Below, one piece after another: positions 38,273 to 46,979 of a stretch of DNA of 55,394 bases. The notes under the pieces are model-generated. The model did not search any database and was not told the DNA's origin. It worked only from the letters and a program-made list of their open reading frames with translations. The stretch's first letter is position 1. The number at the start of each line of letters is the position of its first letter. The position numbers and the translations under genes are program-made. This DNA comes from Legionellaceae bacterium (GTDB lineage: Bacteria > Pseudomonadota > Gammaproteobacteria > Legionellales > Legionellaceae): the NCBI GenBank assembly GCA_030696305.1, contig JAUYSP010000031.1, positions 1 through 55,394 of the forward strand, in the 5' to 3' direction.

Positions 38273-39589
38273 TCACCAACAAATCCCTAAATATTGCTTG
38301 GAAATTGGAGGCGTATTACGTATGCGCACCAAATCAATAATAACTTGATCCTGGCGAATATTATCAAGCACATCTTCAAATTCACTGGCTTTGTTGCCAA
38401 TAATAATAGTTTCTGAGCGATCGAGTAACTCTTTTATACTCTCTACCATAAGCTGTGATATATGAGGAATATGATTCAAAATATAATCACGATTTGCACC
38501 AAATAACTTAGCTTCAGACACATTTTTATCGAACAAGGTTAAATCATACCCTTTACCGATGAGGCGTTCAATTAACTCCACAATGGGACTTTCCCTTAAA
38601 TCATCTGTATTTTCTTTAAAGCAAAATCCAAGTACACCAATCCGCTTATTTTCTTGCTCCATTACCATATTGATAGCCATATCAATTTGCGACCTATTAC
38701 TAGGTAATACTGAGGAAATAATAGGTAAGTGAAGATTCAGACTTTGACTTTCATATAAAAATGCTCGTAAATCTTTTGGTAAACAGGAACCTCCAAAAGC
38801 AAAACCTGGCTTCAAATAATAAGGGGAAAGGTTTAATTTAGTATCTTTACAGAAGACGTCCATCACTTGATGACTATCAATATCCAAGGACTTACATACA
38901 TTTCCTATTTCATTTGCAAACCCTACTTTTAACGCATGCCAAATATTATTGGTGTATTTTAAAATTTCAGTTTCTTCAATTTCAAGAAAGATCGTTGGCA
39001 TACCGGTACATTGCAGATTTAAATCACTCATTACATCTCGTACGCGTTGATCTGTGGTTCCAACTACATTTTTTGGCGGATTATAATAATCATGTATTGC
39101 AGTCCCTTCTTTCATGAATTCAGGATTAATGCAAACGCTAAAATCTATACTTTCACATTTATCAGAATATTTTTCTAAAGCGGGAATAACGACATTGCGT
39201 ATCGAGCCCGGAAACATAGTGCTACGACAGACAATAATATGATATTCATTCTTTTCTTTTAAAACACGACCAATGTCTTCACAAATACGTTTTACATATT
39301 GTAAATCTAAACCATTATTTTTTTTACTGGGGGTGCCCACACAAATAAAGGATATATCACTATTGAGTATGGCATGAGATACATCGTCAGTGGCAGTTAG
39401 TAATCCATTTTTAACAGCATTTGCAGTAAGTTCTTTTAGGCCGGATTCGATGATCGGTGATTTTCCCATATTGATTATATCTACTTTGGTCCGATTGGAA
39501 TCAACTCCAATCACATGATGACCTTTATTGGCAAGGCATGCAGCAGAAACTGAACCAACATATCCTAGGCCAAAAATACTAATTTTCAT
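38273..39589 (-). CDS. algD: GDP-mannose 6-dehydrogenase
   Basis: AlgD oxidises GDP-mannose to GDP-mannuronate, the committed step of alginate synthesis. The 438 residues match Pseudomonas AlgD closely: MKISIFGLGYVGSVSAACLA, FICVGTPSKKNNGLDLQYV, the catalytic cysteine in YYLKPGFAFGGSCLPKDLRA, FKENTDDLRESPIVEL, and even the C-terminal GICW. The conserved Cys is present. I choose ATG 39589 because GGAG lies about 9 bp upstream; ATG 39604 is in frame. First gene of the algD-algL-alg8 operon, with an inverted repeat and a GGAAAACC motif about 125-140 bp upstream. Confidence 0.93.
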   Translation of the reverse strand: MKISIFGLGYVGSVSAACLANKGHHVIGVDSNRTKVDIINMGKSPIIESGLKELTANAVKNGLLTATDDVSHAILNSDISFICVGTPSKKNNGLDLQYVKRICEDIGRVLKEKNEYHIIVCRSTMFPGSIRNVVIPALEKYSDKCESIDFSVCINPEFMKEGTAIHDYYNPPKNVVGTTDQRVRDVMSDLNLQCTGMPTIFLEIEETEILKYTNNIWHALKVGFANEIGNVCKSLDIDSHQVMDVFCKDTKLNLSPYYLKPGFAFGGSCLPKDLRAFLYESQSLNLHLPIISSVLPSNRSQIDMAINMVMEQENKRIGVLGFCFKENTDDLRESPIVELIERLIGKGYDLTLFDKNVSEAKLFGANRDYILNHIPHISQLMVESIKELLDRSETIIIGNKASEFEDVLDNIRQDQVIIDLVRIRNTPPISKQYLGICW

Positions 39590-39701
39590 ATTCTTTCTCT
39601 CCATGTTTTACAAATGAAAATCCATAACCCTATTGAACGCGCCATCAGCTCTTCGGCCTATTTTTTATAAGCCGCTTAATGGATTTAGGGTATTGATAAT
39701 A

Positions 39702-39748
39702 TTTATTTTTCACGGAAAAACATATTATGGTTTTCCGTGAAAAATAAA
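39702..39748. promoter_or_regulatory. 18-bp-arm inverted repeat containing GGAAAACC motif
   Basis: Perfect 18-bp arms with an 11-base centre lie between the HlyD-like stop and algD. The inner part, on the minus strand, is CACGGAAAACCATAATATG. It could end the HlyD-like transcript as a hairpin, or act as an operator for algD. The same motif precedes other genes of this region (see 41142, 46918, 52366). Confidence 0.65.
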
Positions 39749-39797
39749 GGTAAACATGGGATTTTTAAGGAATGCATTTAACTGGGCTTTAGGTATT

Positions 39798-41090
39798 TTA
39801 AAAAAGTACCGATTTTTTTGAAAAATAGACGACAACTGGCATCCCGGAAAACGCATGCATATCAAATTTTTTACTATCATTATCTTGTATACTGATGGTA
39901 ACCATAGCTGATCGGTCTACCAGAAAATCTCGTGATTGATATTGTGCTCTGACCATATCGATAAAACCTTCGGTACGATTAATTCTCAGGATATTGCCAC
40001 GGTATGTTTTCCCTGAAGACGGAATGTAGATTTTCACAACTTTAGAGTGACCGATATGAATTACTTCATTTTGAGTGAGGTACGCAATAATGTTCTTGTG
40101 AGTCGCCGTTTTTTCAATAAAAACGATTGGTTTTATGTTATCAGTTGTATTACCTTCTGACTTTAATATTTGTGTTATTTTGCCATCAAAGGGTGCTTTT
40201 AAAGTTAATCGATTGATCAAATATTCATATATCTTGACGCGATTGCGATTTAAAAGTTCTTGCTTTTGGGCTGCTTCAAGCTTCGCACCTAAATCGTGTT
40301 GTATACCTTCTGTTTTATTGCCCGTAAAATACATGCCGTGATCGATTGCTTTTAAAGCCTTCTTCTGCAAAAGTTGTTCCGCATGTGCATTTTTCAATTC
40401 TTCTTTAGCATTGATATACTTGTTATGCTCTATTTCCAAACTCGCAGCACTTATGTGATGTTTTTGAAATAAGGTGTTATATCTTTCAAAATTGTGATGT
40501 GCAGCTTGGACATTTTGTTTAGATATATTGACTAATGACCGAGCAGAAATTACACGGCTATGTCCCACGTTTTTGTACAGGTTTAATCGTTCTTGTTCAT
40601 TGTCGAGTAATTGTTGGTAATATCGAATATTTAATTTAGATTCGTCCACTTGTAAACGAGCTAATTCTAACTCACGTATCAGATCAATATTTTCAATTTT
40701 CAGTAAAGGATGACCTTTTTTTACCAATTCACCAGCGGAAACATACACATTCGTGATATATCCTCCCATGGGTGCAACCATAGTTTCAATTTCGGTACTG
40801 ACCACTGCTGCTTCTACTTTTAAGCGCAGAATATAAGTATTGAAAATAATGATAAATGAAAAAAAAATTAACCCCCCAAAAATGACATACAGAATAGATG
40901 TCAATAGACGAGGCTGCAGAAATCTCGAAAGTATCTTTTGTTTATCTTCTTGCTCTTTTGGATTACCCTGAAGAGAGTCGTCTACGCCATTTATTTCTCG
41001 ACGGAGATGAACTTTTTTTGTATTTTCATCATTTACTGTCACAATACTTCCATTACTAAAACCATTACGGGTTGGACTTTGCGTTTTCAT
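39798..41090 (-). CDS. HlyD/Alg44-like inner-membrane adaptor
   Basis: A 430-residue membrane-fusion-type protein. Its layout is a cytosolic N terminus (1-70), one TM helix (about 72-96), a lipoyl-like half (APMGGYITNVYVSAGELVKK), a long coiled-coil hairpin (about 140-290), the second lipoyl half (LTLKAPFDGKITQI), and a beta-barrel region. Alginate synthase partner Alg44 has this periplasmic layout plus an N-terminal c-di-GMP-binding PilZ domain; here the cytosolic part is too short and lacks RxxxR...DxSxxG. The first in-frame codon is TTG; ATG 41090 is the better start. A motif site lies 51 bp upstream. It may help synthesis or export the polymer. Confidence 0.75.
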   Translation of the reverse strand: MKTQSPTRNGFSNGSIVTVNDENTKKVHLRREINGVDDSLQGNPKEQEDKQKILSRFLQPRLLTSILYVIFGGLIFFSFIIIFNTYILRLKVEAAVVSTEIETMVAPMGGYITNVYVSAGELVKKGHPLLKIENIDLIRELELARLQVDESKLNIRYYQQLLDNEQERLNLYKNVGHSRVISARSLVNISKQNVQAAHHNFERYNTLFQKHHISAASLEIEHNKYINAKEELKNAHAEQLLQKKALKAIDHGMYFTGNKTEGIQHDLGAKLEAAQKQELLNRNRVKIYEYLINRLTLKAPFDGKITQILKSEGNTTDNIKPIVFIEKTATHKNIIAYLTQNEVIHIGHSKVVKIYIPSSGKTYRGNILRINRTEGFIDMVRAQYQSRDFLVDRSAMVTISIQDNDSKKFDMHAFSGMPVVVYFSKKSVLF

Positions 41091-41141
41091 CAAAGTTTAA
41101 CATTTTGAATTTTAGACGTTGTTAAGTTTAAATTATATTGT

Positions 41142-41149
41142 GGTTTTCC
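41142..41149 (-). promoter_or_regulatory. GGAAAACC motif upstream of HlyD-like gene
   Basis: On the minus strand CTAAGGAAAACCACAATATA, matching the algD site at 13 of 14 positions of GGAAAACCATAATA. Located about 51 bp before the ATG, in a normal operator position. Confidence 0.55.
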
Positions 41150-41172
41150 TTAGCGTTTTTCTGACATATGTA

Positions 41173-41199
41173 AAAAGCGTTAAAAGCGTTAAAAGCGTT
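41173..41199. repeat. Three tandem 9-bp units (AAAAGCGTT)
   Basis: Three perfect units of AAAAGCGTT followed by a partial fourth that runs into the hairpin at 41200. Copy number may vary between strains. Confidence 0.85.
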
Positions 41200-41227
41200 A
41201 AAAGCCAGATAAGAATATCTGGCTTTT
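41200..41227. terminator. Bidirectional hairpin terminator
   Basis: AAAAGCCAGATA pairs perfectly with TATCTGGCTTTT around AGAA, 22 bp after the stop of the 142-residue gene. A classic intrinsic terminator. Confidence 0.85.
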
Positions 41228-41249
41228 ACACATTTCAGTATCGTTTACA

Positions 41250-41678
41250 TTAACCTTGTAATACTTTAATTGTGATGTTGCTCTTATTAACTTTAACTAC
41301 CCAACCATCTAGAATATTCATAGCAGCATAACTCACATTGAATGCAGGCTTGCCGATATTACTTTTGTAATTACAAGTAACGCGACCAGTACTTGGGTTA
41401 TACCAAGTGCCATTATGAACATAAGCACCTAGAGCTAAGTTTAATGGAACCCCTACACCTGGGATACCAGAAAATATAGGTTTTGTCTTATTACCACCAA
41501 TATTTTCTTCGCCCATTCCACGAATGTAAGTTCCATAGTTTGTTAATCTTTCTGAAGGCGTACCACCAGAAGCATTTGGACATTCAAAACGGAAAGTATC
41601 TATATCCCCTATTGCCATAGCAGGTACAGCGTTAAATCCGGATAAAACGATTAAAGCACCAAGAATAGTTTTTTTCAT
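41250..41678 (-). CDS. Small secreted protein of unknown function
   Basis: A 142-residue protein with a clear signal peptide (MKKTILGALIVLSGFNAVPAMA, cleavage after AMA). The mature part has two Cys that may pair (FECPNASGG and TCNYKSNIG), several Gly/Asn-rich turns, and NVSYAAMNILDGWVVKV near the end. It looks beta-rich and compact. I do not recognise the family. It has its own terminator and sits between the HlyD-like gene and the exporter operon; about 200 bp upstream there is a loose GGAAAAC sequence. A periplasmic or extracellular role in the polymer system is possible but unproven. Confidence 0.7.
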   Translation of the reverse strand: MKKTILGALIVLSGFNAVPAMAIGDIDTFRFECPNASGGTPSERLTNYGTYIRGMGEENIGGNKTKPIFSGIPGVGVPLNLALGAYVHNGTWYNPSTGRVTCNYKSNIGKPAFNVSYAAMNILDGWVVKVNKSNITIKVLQG

Positions 41679-41914
41679 TTAAAGTTCTCCAATATATTAC
41701 ATAAGTTTAAAAAAAACTTGCTCCCAATTAGGGCGTGACTCCAAACATCAACACAACCTAACTACATGGATAACAAGTATCTAAAGCGTTACATAAATAA
41801 AAAACTAGATAACTTATTGATTGTCATAAAACAGATTGTGGTATACCCCCATGATTTCAAGAAAAACCGGATTGTATACCATGTTTTCCCTATATCTCTT
41901 TGAATTTGCATCTC

Positions 41915-43114
41915 CTACTCACTTCGTAATGAAACAATGGGTTCCAATCGTGAAGCGCAACGAGCCGGATAAAAACCAAAAAACACACCGGTGACAACTG
42001 AAACTGTAAATCCGATGAGCACAGGCGTTACATCTATCTTAAAAGTCCATTGATTAAAATAACTAACTATCCAAGTAAATATTAATCCCAAAGCAACGCC
42101 CAAGATTCCCCCTAATAATGACAAGATCACCGACTCAACGAGAAAAAGAGATTGTATTTCTCCTTTTCTTGCACCAATCGCTTTGCGAATGCCAATTTCC
42201 TTTTTACGCTCACTGACTGAAACTAACATCACATTCATTACACCAATACCACCAACAAACAACGACACGCTCCCAATTACGCTCAGTAATAACGTAAAAA
42301 TCAGGCGCTGGCTTTCCATGCTGGCAATAATTTGTTTCGCACTGCGAAAATAGAGATTTAAATTTGGCCTCTGGATATTAATGACATATTGAATATGTTC
42401 AATAATTGCATCAATATTTTTATCTGTTTTTAATAAGATGAGCGCATTGGTAACTTTATTATTCTTATTAATTTGCTTCATTCCTACAATTGGAATCATG
42501 ATAGCTGCATCTATGTCTTCGGTAAAAAAGTTATTTTGTTCACAGGGTGCCGTGATACCAACAATGGTATATATCTCCCGGTCAATTTGTAACCTTTGTC
42601 CAAGTGGATCGTGTGCATTGATTTGTTTCAATTGCTCAGCTAACTTATGACCAATAACACAAAAGCGTTCGAAGGATTCCAAGGAGGAAACAAAACGACC
42701 TTTTTCAGGATGAATATTGATAATACTTGCCAACGATTCATCTACTCCAATAATTGATGTGTCCAATTTTCTACCTTGAAAACGGACTGGCTGATAGGCT
42801 GAATTGTATGGTGAAATATGCTGAATCTCTGAAACCATTGAAGGTAATTGTCGCCACATTTGCAAAGGGATTTCATTTTCTTCTCGATTCAACGGAGTAG
42901 AAGTTTCGTCAATAACCGAAACAGCAATTAAATCTGTACCTAATGACTTAAATTGGGCCATTGCTTTTTCTGTGGCTAACTGACCACAACTAATCAAGGC
43001 CACAATGGCCGCTGTGCCTACTAATATACCTAATACAGCCAAAGATGTGCGAAGTTTTAATGCGATCAAATTAAAATAAGCTTGTTGACTGTAACGGAAT
43101 AATGATGAACTCAC
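41915..43114 (-). CDS. MacB-type ABC transporter permease
   Basis: From GTG 43114 the protein has 399 residues: one N-terminal TM (SLAVLGILVGTAAIVALI), a large periplasmic MacB-type domain (about 50-270), and three C-terminal TM helices typical of FtsX/MacB permeases. Between the last helices is the SERKKEIGIRKAIGARKGEI coupling helix. With the upstream ATPase, adaptor and TolC genes it forms a MacAB-TolC-like mechanotransmission exporter. The frame stays open upstream through a MITE insertion, but those codons are repeat-derived, so the start is set inside. Substrate unknown. Confidence 0.85.
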   Translation of the reverse strand: MSSSLFRYSQQAYFNLIALKLRTSLAVLGILVGTAAIVALISCGQLATEKAMAQFKSLGTDLIAVSVIDETSTPLNREENEIPLQMWRQLPSMVSEIQHISPYNSAYQPVRFQGRKLDTSIIGVDESLASIINIHPEKGRFVSSLESFERFCVIGHKLAEQLKQINAHDPLGQRLQIDREIYTIVGITAPCEQNNFFTEDIDAAIMIPIVGMKQINKNNKVTNALILLKTDKNIDAIIEHIQYVINIQRPNLNLYFRSAKQIIASMESQRLIFTLLLSVIGSVSLFVGGIGVMNVMLVSVSERKKEIGIRKAIGARKGEIQSLFLVESVILSLLGGILGVALGLIFTWIVSYFNQWTFKIDVTPVLIGFTVSVVTGVFFGFYPARCASRLEPIVSLRSE

Positions 43115-43146
43115 TTCAATGATCCTGAAATAATGAATGGCATGGT

Positions 43147-43310
43147 TAGGGTCTGTTGACCATTCATATTTCGACGTCCCGCGGCTTGTCTGCGGGAGCC
43201 AAGTCGATCTATAGCTGTGTAATAGAATTGTGTATTGAGCAAGATCTCTGGATCCCGCGGACAAGCCGCGGGACGGAGGCCTTGTGGAAACGAACTGTCA
43301 ACAGACCCTA
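43147..43310. mobile_element. 164-bp MITE-like palindromic insertion
   Basis: Terminal inverted repeats are perfect over 14 bp (TAGGGTCTGTTGAC and complement). Inside, two arms around GTCCCGCGGCTTGTC pair to form a long hairpin. The element fills the space between the ABC ATPase and permease genes; the ATPase stop codon TAG lies in the terminal repeat. No transposase is inside and no target-site duplication is obvious. Related ends occur at 45119 and 48382. Confidence 0.8.
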
Positions 43311-44000
43311 GGAACATGTTTCAATTTCTCCATCGACTAAGGTAATTTGTCGAGTACAGGCTGATGCGACTCGCTCATCATGTGTGACGATGATTAAAGT
43401 ACGGCCTTCTTGATGCAAATTTAAAAACAAAGTCATAATTTCATGACTTGTATTTGAATCCAGCGCCCCTGTCGGTTCGTCAGCTAAAATGAACTCTGGT
43501 TCACCAATCAAAGCTCGAGCAATTGCAATACGTTGTTGTTGACCACCTGATAGCTGCATGGGACGATGTGATGCAAACGCATGCATACCCACTCTATCCA
43601 AGGTTAAGGCGGCTAATTTAGATGCTTGAGCATAAGGTATATTTCGATAACTTAGAGGCAGTGCTACATTTTGTATAGCAGTCAACCGTGATAACAAATT
43701 GAAATGTTGAAACACAAAACCGATGCTGCGATTGCGTAAACGTGCCAACTCGTCATCATTTAAATTCGCTACATCATGTCCTTGCAGATGATATTGCCCA
43801 CTATCCGCAGTATCTAACAACCCAATCAGATTCATCAAGGTTGACTTTCCCGAACCCGATGCGCCAACAATCGCAAGCATTTCACCTCGATATACATTCA
43901 GTGAAATATGGTTAAGAATGAGACTCTCTACTTGGCCGATTTGATATTTTTTTGAAATATTGATCAGTGACATCAAGGGTGTATTTGACTGATTAGTCAT
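43308..44000 (-). CDS. MacB-type ABC transporter ATPase
   Basis: A 230-residue ATPase of the LolD/MacB group. It has Walker A GASGSGKST, the Q-loop in FVFQHFNLLSRL, signature LSGGQQQR, and Walker B with switch FILADEPTGALD. I choose ATG 44000, which overlaps the adaptor gene by 8 bp; an upstream GTG at 44015 and a downstream ATG at 43973 are alternatives. The stop codon is supplied by the inserted MITE, so the last residues (IETCS) may differ from the ancestral end. It powers the permease encoded just downstream. Confidence 0.9.
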   Translation of the reverse strand: MTNQSNTPLMSLINISKKYQIGQVESLILNHISLNVYRGEMLAIVGASGSGKSTLMNLIGLLDTADSGQYHLQGHDVANLNDDELARLRNRSIGFVFQHFNLLSRLTAIQNVALPLSYRNIPYAQASKLAALTLDRVGMHAFASHRPMQLSGGQQQRIAIARALIGEPEFILADEPTGALDSNTSHEIMTLFLNLHQEGRTLIIVTHDERVASACTRQITLVDGEIETCS

Positions 44001-45222
44001 AGACCACCACGTCACCCGCTCGCAAACCAGAAGCTACAACAACCTTATCTTGCCAAACTGCGCCGGTATGAATTGATCTTTGGCTGACATGGTTATCTTT
44101 TGTGAGAACTTGAATGAGGCCATGTCCATTTTCCGGTTTAATCGCAGCAATTGGAACTAATAAATGATGCGTACTCTCACCAAATAATTCGATCTCGCAC
44201 CCCATACCTACTTTAATTAAAGCTTGTTGTTCTTTACTAAGTCCGTGTACTTCGATCACTGCTGTAAATGTCGGCAATCCATCATTTCCTTTTACCGTTG
44301 CCTGAGCATTTACTGCGACTAATCGGCCGTTTAATGATTGCTTATTAAATGCAATCCCGTGAATCATTGCTTTCATACCAATTTTAATATCATTAATATC
44401 AACTTCGGGGATGTCAATTTCCACGCGGATACCTTGCATATCACCAATCAATCCAAGCACTTGTCCTGATTTAAGCGCCATCCCAGTCTGAACACGCAAG
44501 GACGTGTTGTCATCCGACTTAAACGCATAAAGCAATACCCCATCAGAGGGTGATTTGAGTTGAATTTGATTGTGATTTTTGATTAAAGCTAAACGAACTT
44601 TGTCAAATTGCCTTAAACTTAACTTGGTACATTCGTTACGCTCTTCAATCTCACCCTGATCAAATAAGGCATACAGATTTTGAGAGGCTTGCATAAAAGC
44701 AACTCGTTCTGCCAATAAGCTAGATTTTTCATTGATATAATTATTTTTAGACAATAAACCTGCTTTCCATAATTCATTTGTGCCCGTAAATTTAGTACGT
44801 GCTATGTGGTAGCTGTTTTTCGCTTTCAGATAATTAATCAAAGTCTCATTGTATTTTCGTTGCAATTCAGCAGAATTTAATGTGAATAGAATTTGATCTT
44901 TTTTAACTGCTTGACCGTAATGAGCATGTATGGTTTCGATGACTGCTTCCATCGGCGTTATGACCAAATTTTCCGTTAATGGATGAATACTCCCCGAATA
45001 ATGTAGTTTTTTTTGAATTATAGACTCCTGTACAACATAAGATTTTAATTCCGGCTTTAAATGTGACGCTGGTTTATCACAAGCAGGCATTAGACTGGAT
45101 AACAAAAAAATACCAAACGTCTGTTGACAATTCAGCTTCCGGCGGCGGGCTTTAGATGTAACTGTCAAGCTAGATTGCTTTTTGATTGCTTGAAACAATG
45201 AGTGTAGAAATAGTAAATTCAT
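43993..45222 (-). CDS. MacA-type periplasmic adaptor, probable lipoprotein
   Basis: A 409-residue membrane-fusion protein linking an ABC permease to TolC. A hydrophobic stretch followed by a lipobox-like LMPAC (Cys at about 49) suggests a lipoprotein anchor. Then come lipoyl, coiled-coil and beta-barrel parts (VITPMEAVIETIHAHYGQAV, LKSPSDGVLLYAF, GMKAMIHGIAF). The first 48 residues are unusual: residues 25-35 (ARRRKLNCQQT) are encoded by a fragment of the dispersed GTCTGTTGAC repeat, so the export signal seems interrupted. It starts 6 bp after tolC and overlaps the ATPase gene. Confidence 0.83.
   Translation of the reverse strand: MNLLFLHSLFQAIKKQSSLTVTSKARRRKLNCQQTFGIFLLSSLMPACDKPASHLKPELKSYVVQESIIQKKLHYSGSIHPLTENLVITPMEAVIETIHAHYGQAVKKDQILFTLNSAELQRKYNETLINYLKAKNSYHIARTKFTGTNELWKAGLLSKNNYINEKSSLLAERVAFMQASQNLYALFDQGEIEERNECTKLSLRQFDKVRLALIKNHNQIQLKSPSDGVLLYAFKSDDNTSLRVQTGMALKSGQVLGLIGDMQGIRVEIDIPEVDINDIKIGMKAMIHGIAFNKQSLNGRLVAVNAQATVKGNDGLPTFTAVIEVHGLSKEQQALIKVGMGCEIELFGESTHHLLVPIAAIKPENGHGLIQVLTKDNHVSQRSIHTGAVWQDKVVVASGLRAGDVVVYD
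45119..45151 (-). repeat. Repeat fragment inside the adaptor gene
   Basis: GTCTGTTGACAATTCAGC and a GGGCT boundary are shared with 48382-48409; the first ten bases match the ends of the 164-bp element. It encodes residues 25-35 of the adaptor in frame. Confidence 0.7.
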
Positions 45223-45228
45223 ATTGAC

Positions 45229-46857
45229 TCATCCCGAATATCGCAAAGTAATTTGCCAGTGATCTAAAGTGGTTCCCAACAAACGTTGCAGAATTGAAAG
45301 TTGATTCAAATAATCAATTTTTGCACTAATCAAGCCCTTCTGTGCTTGAGTCCATTGATTTTGGGTATTATTTACATCCAAGGCATTCGCAATGCCTGCT
45401 TGTTGTTTTTTCTTTTCTAATACATACGATTTTGCTGCCCAATCAACTTGTCGTTTAGCAAAATCATAGCGCCTCACCAAACTTTGTATGGTTATAATCG
45501 AATTTTTAATTGTTGTTATTAATGCTCGCTTAGAAGCAATCAAATTTAATCGATCTTTTTCTAGCTTAATCTTTACTGCAATTAAGGATTGACGTCGATT
45601 TAAATCGTGCAAAGGTACACTTAAAGTAATACTTCCGACTTCATTCACATTATTTCCACTATAGATATCCCGCAATCCGCGATTTCTATCCACATTAGTG
45701 ATCGTGCCCGCCTGGACATTTGTTGTTAGATCAAGCTGCCACAATTGTCGATTTTGTTCAGCCTTATAAGCACGCTCATCGGAACGAATCACCATTTTTA
45801 AAGCTTGATATTGTAGATTATGATTTAATGCTTGGGCCACCGATGCTTCCACATCAGGGACGGCGAGGTTGTCTAACGTCACATCGGTTAATATTGATAA
45901 TCGTATATTCGGATCTAGTCCTATCGCCTGCAACAAGTCTTGAGTAGCCGTTCTAAACTCTTGTTCTGCTTGCTCAGTTACTAGCCTTAAGGACTCGACT
46001 TGGTAAGATTGTTGAATATTCGCCGTAGGCTCTAATTGACCAGAAGCTATTTCTTTTTGATTGTTATCAAACTCATGTTGTGCTTCGATAAATTGCTGTT
46101 GTTGAATTTGCAAATTGTTCGCGTTTAAAATCAAGGTTCGGTACATAACAATCACCTGGGTAATTTGATCTATGACCGCCTGCTGCAAACCCAACTTATT
46201 TAACGTCTCATTATCTATAGCATTTAATAAAGCCGCTTCATTCGCAGCACGCCCAAACCCACGTAACAACGGTTGTCTAAATGAAAAACTTGCTAATGGA
46301 TTATAATTACCATCAACCGAAACATTATTATCCATTTTTAATACAGCTTCTGAGCCATAAGGATTTTTCAAACTAAATTCAGGGATTGCTATATAACTTT
46401 TAGTCATGGCATTACCCACCCCACTATAATTGGAATTCGTAACCATTGCGGTACCGGCTAATGAATATTGCAACTCAAACTCATTTTGCGCCAAACGAAG
46501 CTGATAGCGTTGGAGTACCCGATCTAACTCTGCGTTTTGAATATTGGGGTTATAGCGTAATGCCAATAAAACTGCGTCCCTGATACTCAAATGTAAACTT
46601 TTTTTTGTCTTAAAATTCGGAGCAGTAGGTAATTCGATCCAATGATCAAGCATATATTCAGGATTTTTAATAGCATTCCTTAGCCGAGCCTGTGCTGTAT
46701 CAATACGTTGTCTTTCAATGGTTGGCATCAACGCGTCTTTTGTTATTGCAGAGTGCGCTACCGATGAGCTAAAGAAGAAGAAACCAATGAAACTAACTAC
46801 AAAAAACCAATAGACACTATTCATTTTTATTTTGATTTTAATTTTGATTTCATTCAT
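45229..46857 (-). CDS. TolC-family outer-membrane efflux protein
   Basis: A 542-residue outer-membrane channel. A signal peptide (hydrophobic about 12-30, ending VAHSA) precedes two OEP repeats of helices and strands; the first is around YNPNIQNAELDRVLQRYQLR. It is first in the tolC-macA-macB(ATPase)-macB(permease) operon. ATG 46857 would add MNEIKIKIKIK; a start at ATG 46824 (MNSVYWFFVV) is equally possible, and neither has a strong ribosome site. A GGAAAACC motif lies 60 bp upstream. It might export polymer-modifying proteins, small molecules or the polymer itself; the sequence does not say. Confidence 0.86.
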   Translation of the reverse strand: MNEIKIKIKIKMNSVYWFFVVSFIGFFFFSSSVAHSAITKDALMPTIERQRIDTAQARLRNAIKNPEYMLDHWIELPTAPNFKTKKSLHLSIRDAVLLALRYNPNIQNAELDRVLQRYQLRLAQNEFELQYSLAGTAMVTNSNYSGVGNAMTKSYIAIPEFSLKNPYGSEAVLKMDNNVSVDGNYNPLASFSFRQPLLRGFGRAANEAALLNAIDNETLNKLGLQQAVIDQITQVIVMYRTLILNANNLQIQQQQFIEAQHEFDNNQKEIASGQLEPTANIQQSYQVESLRLVTEQAEQEFRTATQDLLQAIGLDPNIRLSILTDVTLDNLAVPDVEASVAQALNHNLQYQALKMVIRSDERAYKAEQNRQLWQLDLTTNVQAGTITNVDRNRGLRDIYSGNNVNEVGSITLSVPLHDLNRRQSLIAVKIKLEKDRLNLIASKRALITTIKNSIITIQSLVRRYDFAKRQVDWAAKSYVLEKKKQQAGIANALDVNNTQNQWTQAQKGLISAKIDYLNQLSILQRLLGTTLDHWQITLRYSG

Positions 46858-46917
46858 GCTTATGATTTTAGAAATTTATGGTTGCAATACCTATTCCTAT
46901 TTTCCATAGCAACATAA

Positions 46918-46925
46918 GGAAAACC
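46918..46925 (+). promoter_or_regulatory. GGAAAACC motif between tolC and response regulator
   Basis: ATAAGGAAAACCATAGG matches the other sites over GGAAAACCATA. TTTTCC and GGAAAA form an inverted repeat with a 12-base spacer here. It is 60 bp from tolC and about 210 bp from the response regulator, with a MITE in between. Confidence 0.5.
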
Positions 46926-46979
46926 ATAGGTTACGGTTACAATTAAAAGTGATAAATTTCTGCATGATAAAAAAATGTA

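Noticed and set aside
41173-41227. Possible CRISPR-like repeats
   Set aside because: Units are only 9 bp, directly abutting, with no spacers. It is a small minisatellite next to a terminator. No CRISPR array was seen in the window.
41860-41900. A further GGAAAAC-like site upstream of the 142-residue secreted protein
   Set aside because: Reads GGGAAAACATGG on the minus strand and misses the CC and AATA parts of the motif, so it is too weak to count.
43111-43317. A 68-codon frame and the N-terminal extension of the permease frame through 43147-43264
   Set aside because: These codons come from the MITE palindrome, not from a gene.
46824-46857. KIKIKIK N terminus of the TolC-like protein as a meaningful repeat
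   Set aside because: It is a run of AT-rich codons before a normal signal peptide; the start may be downstream.
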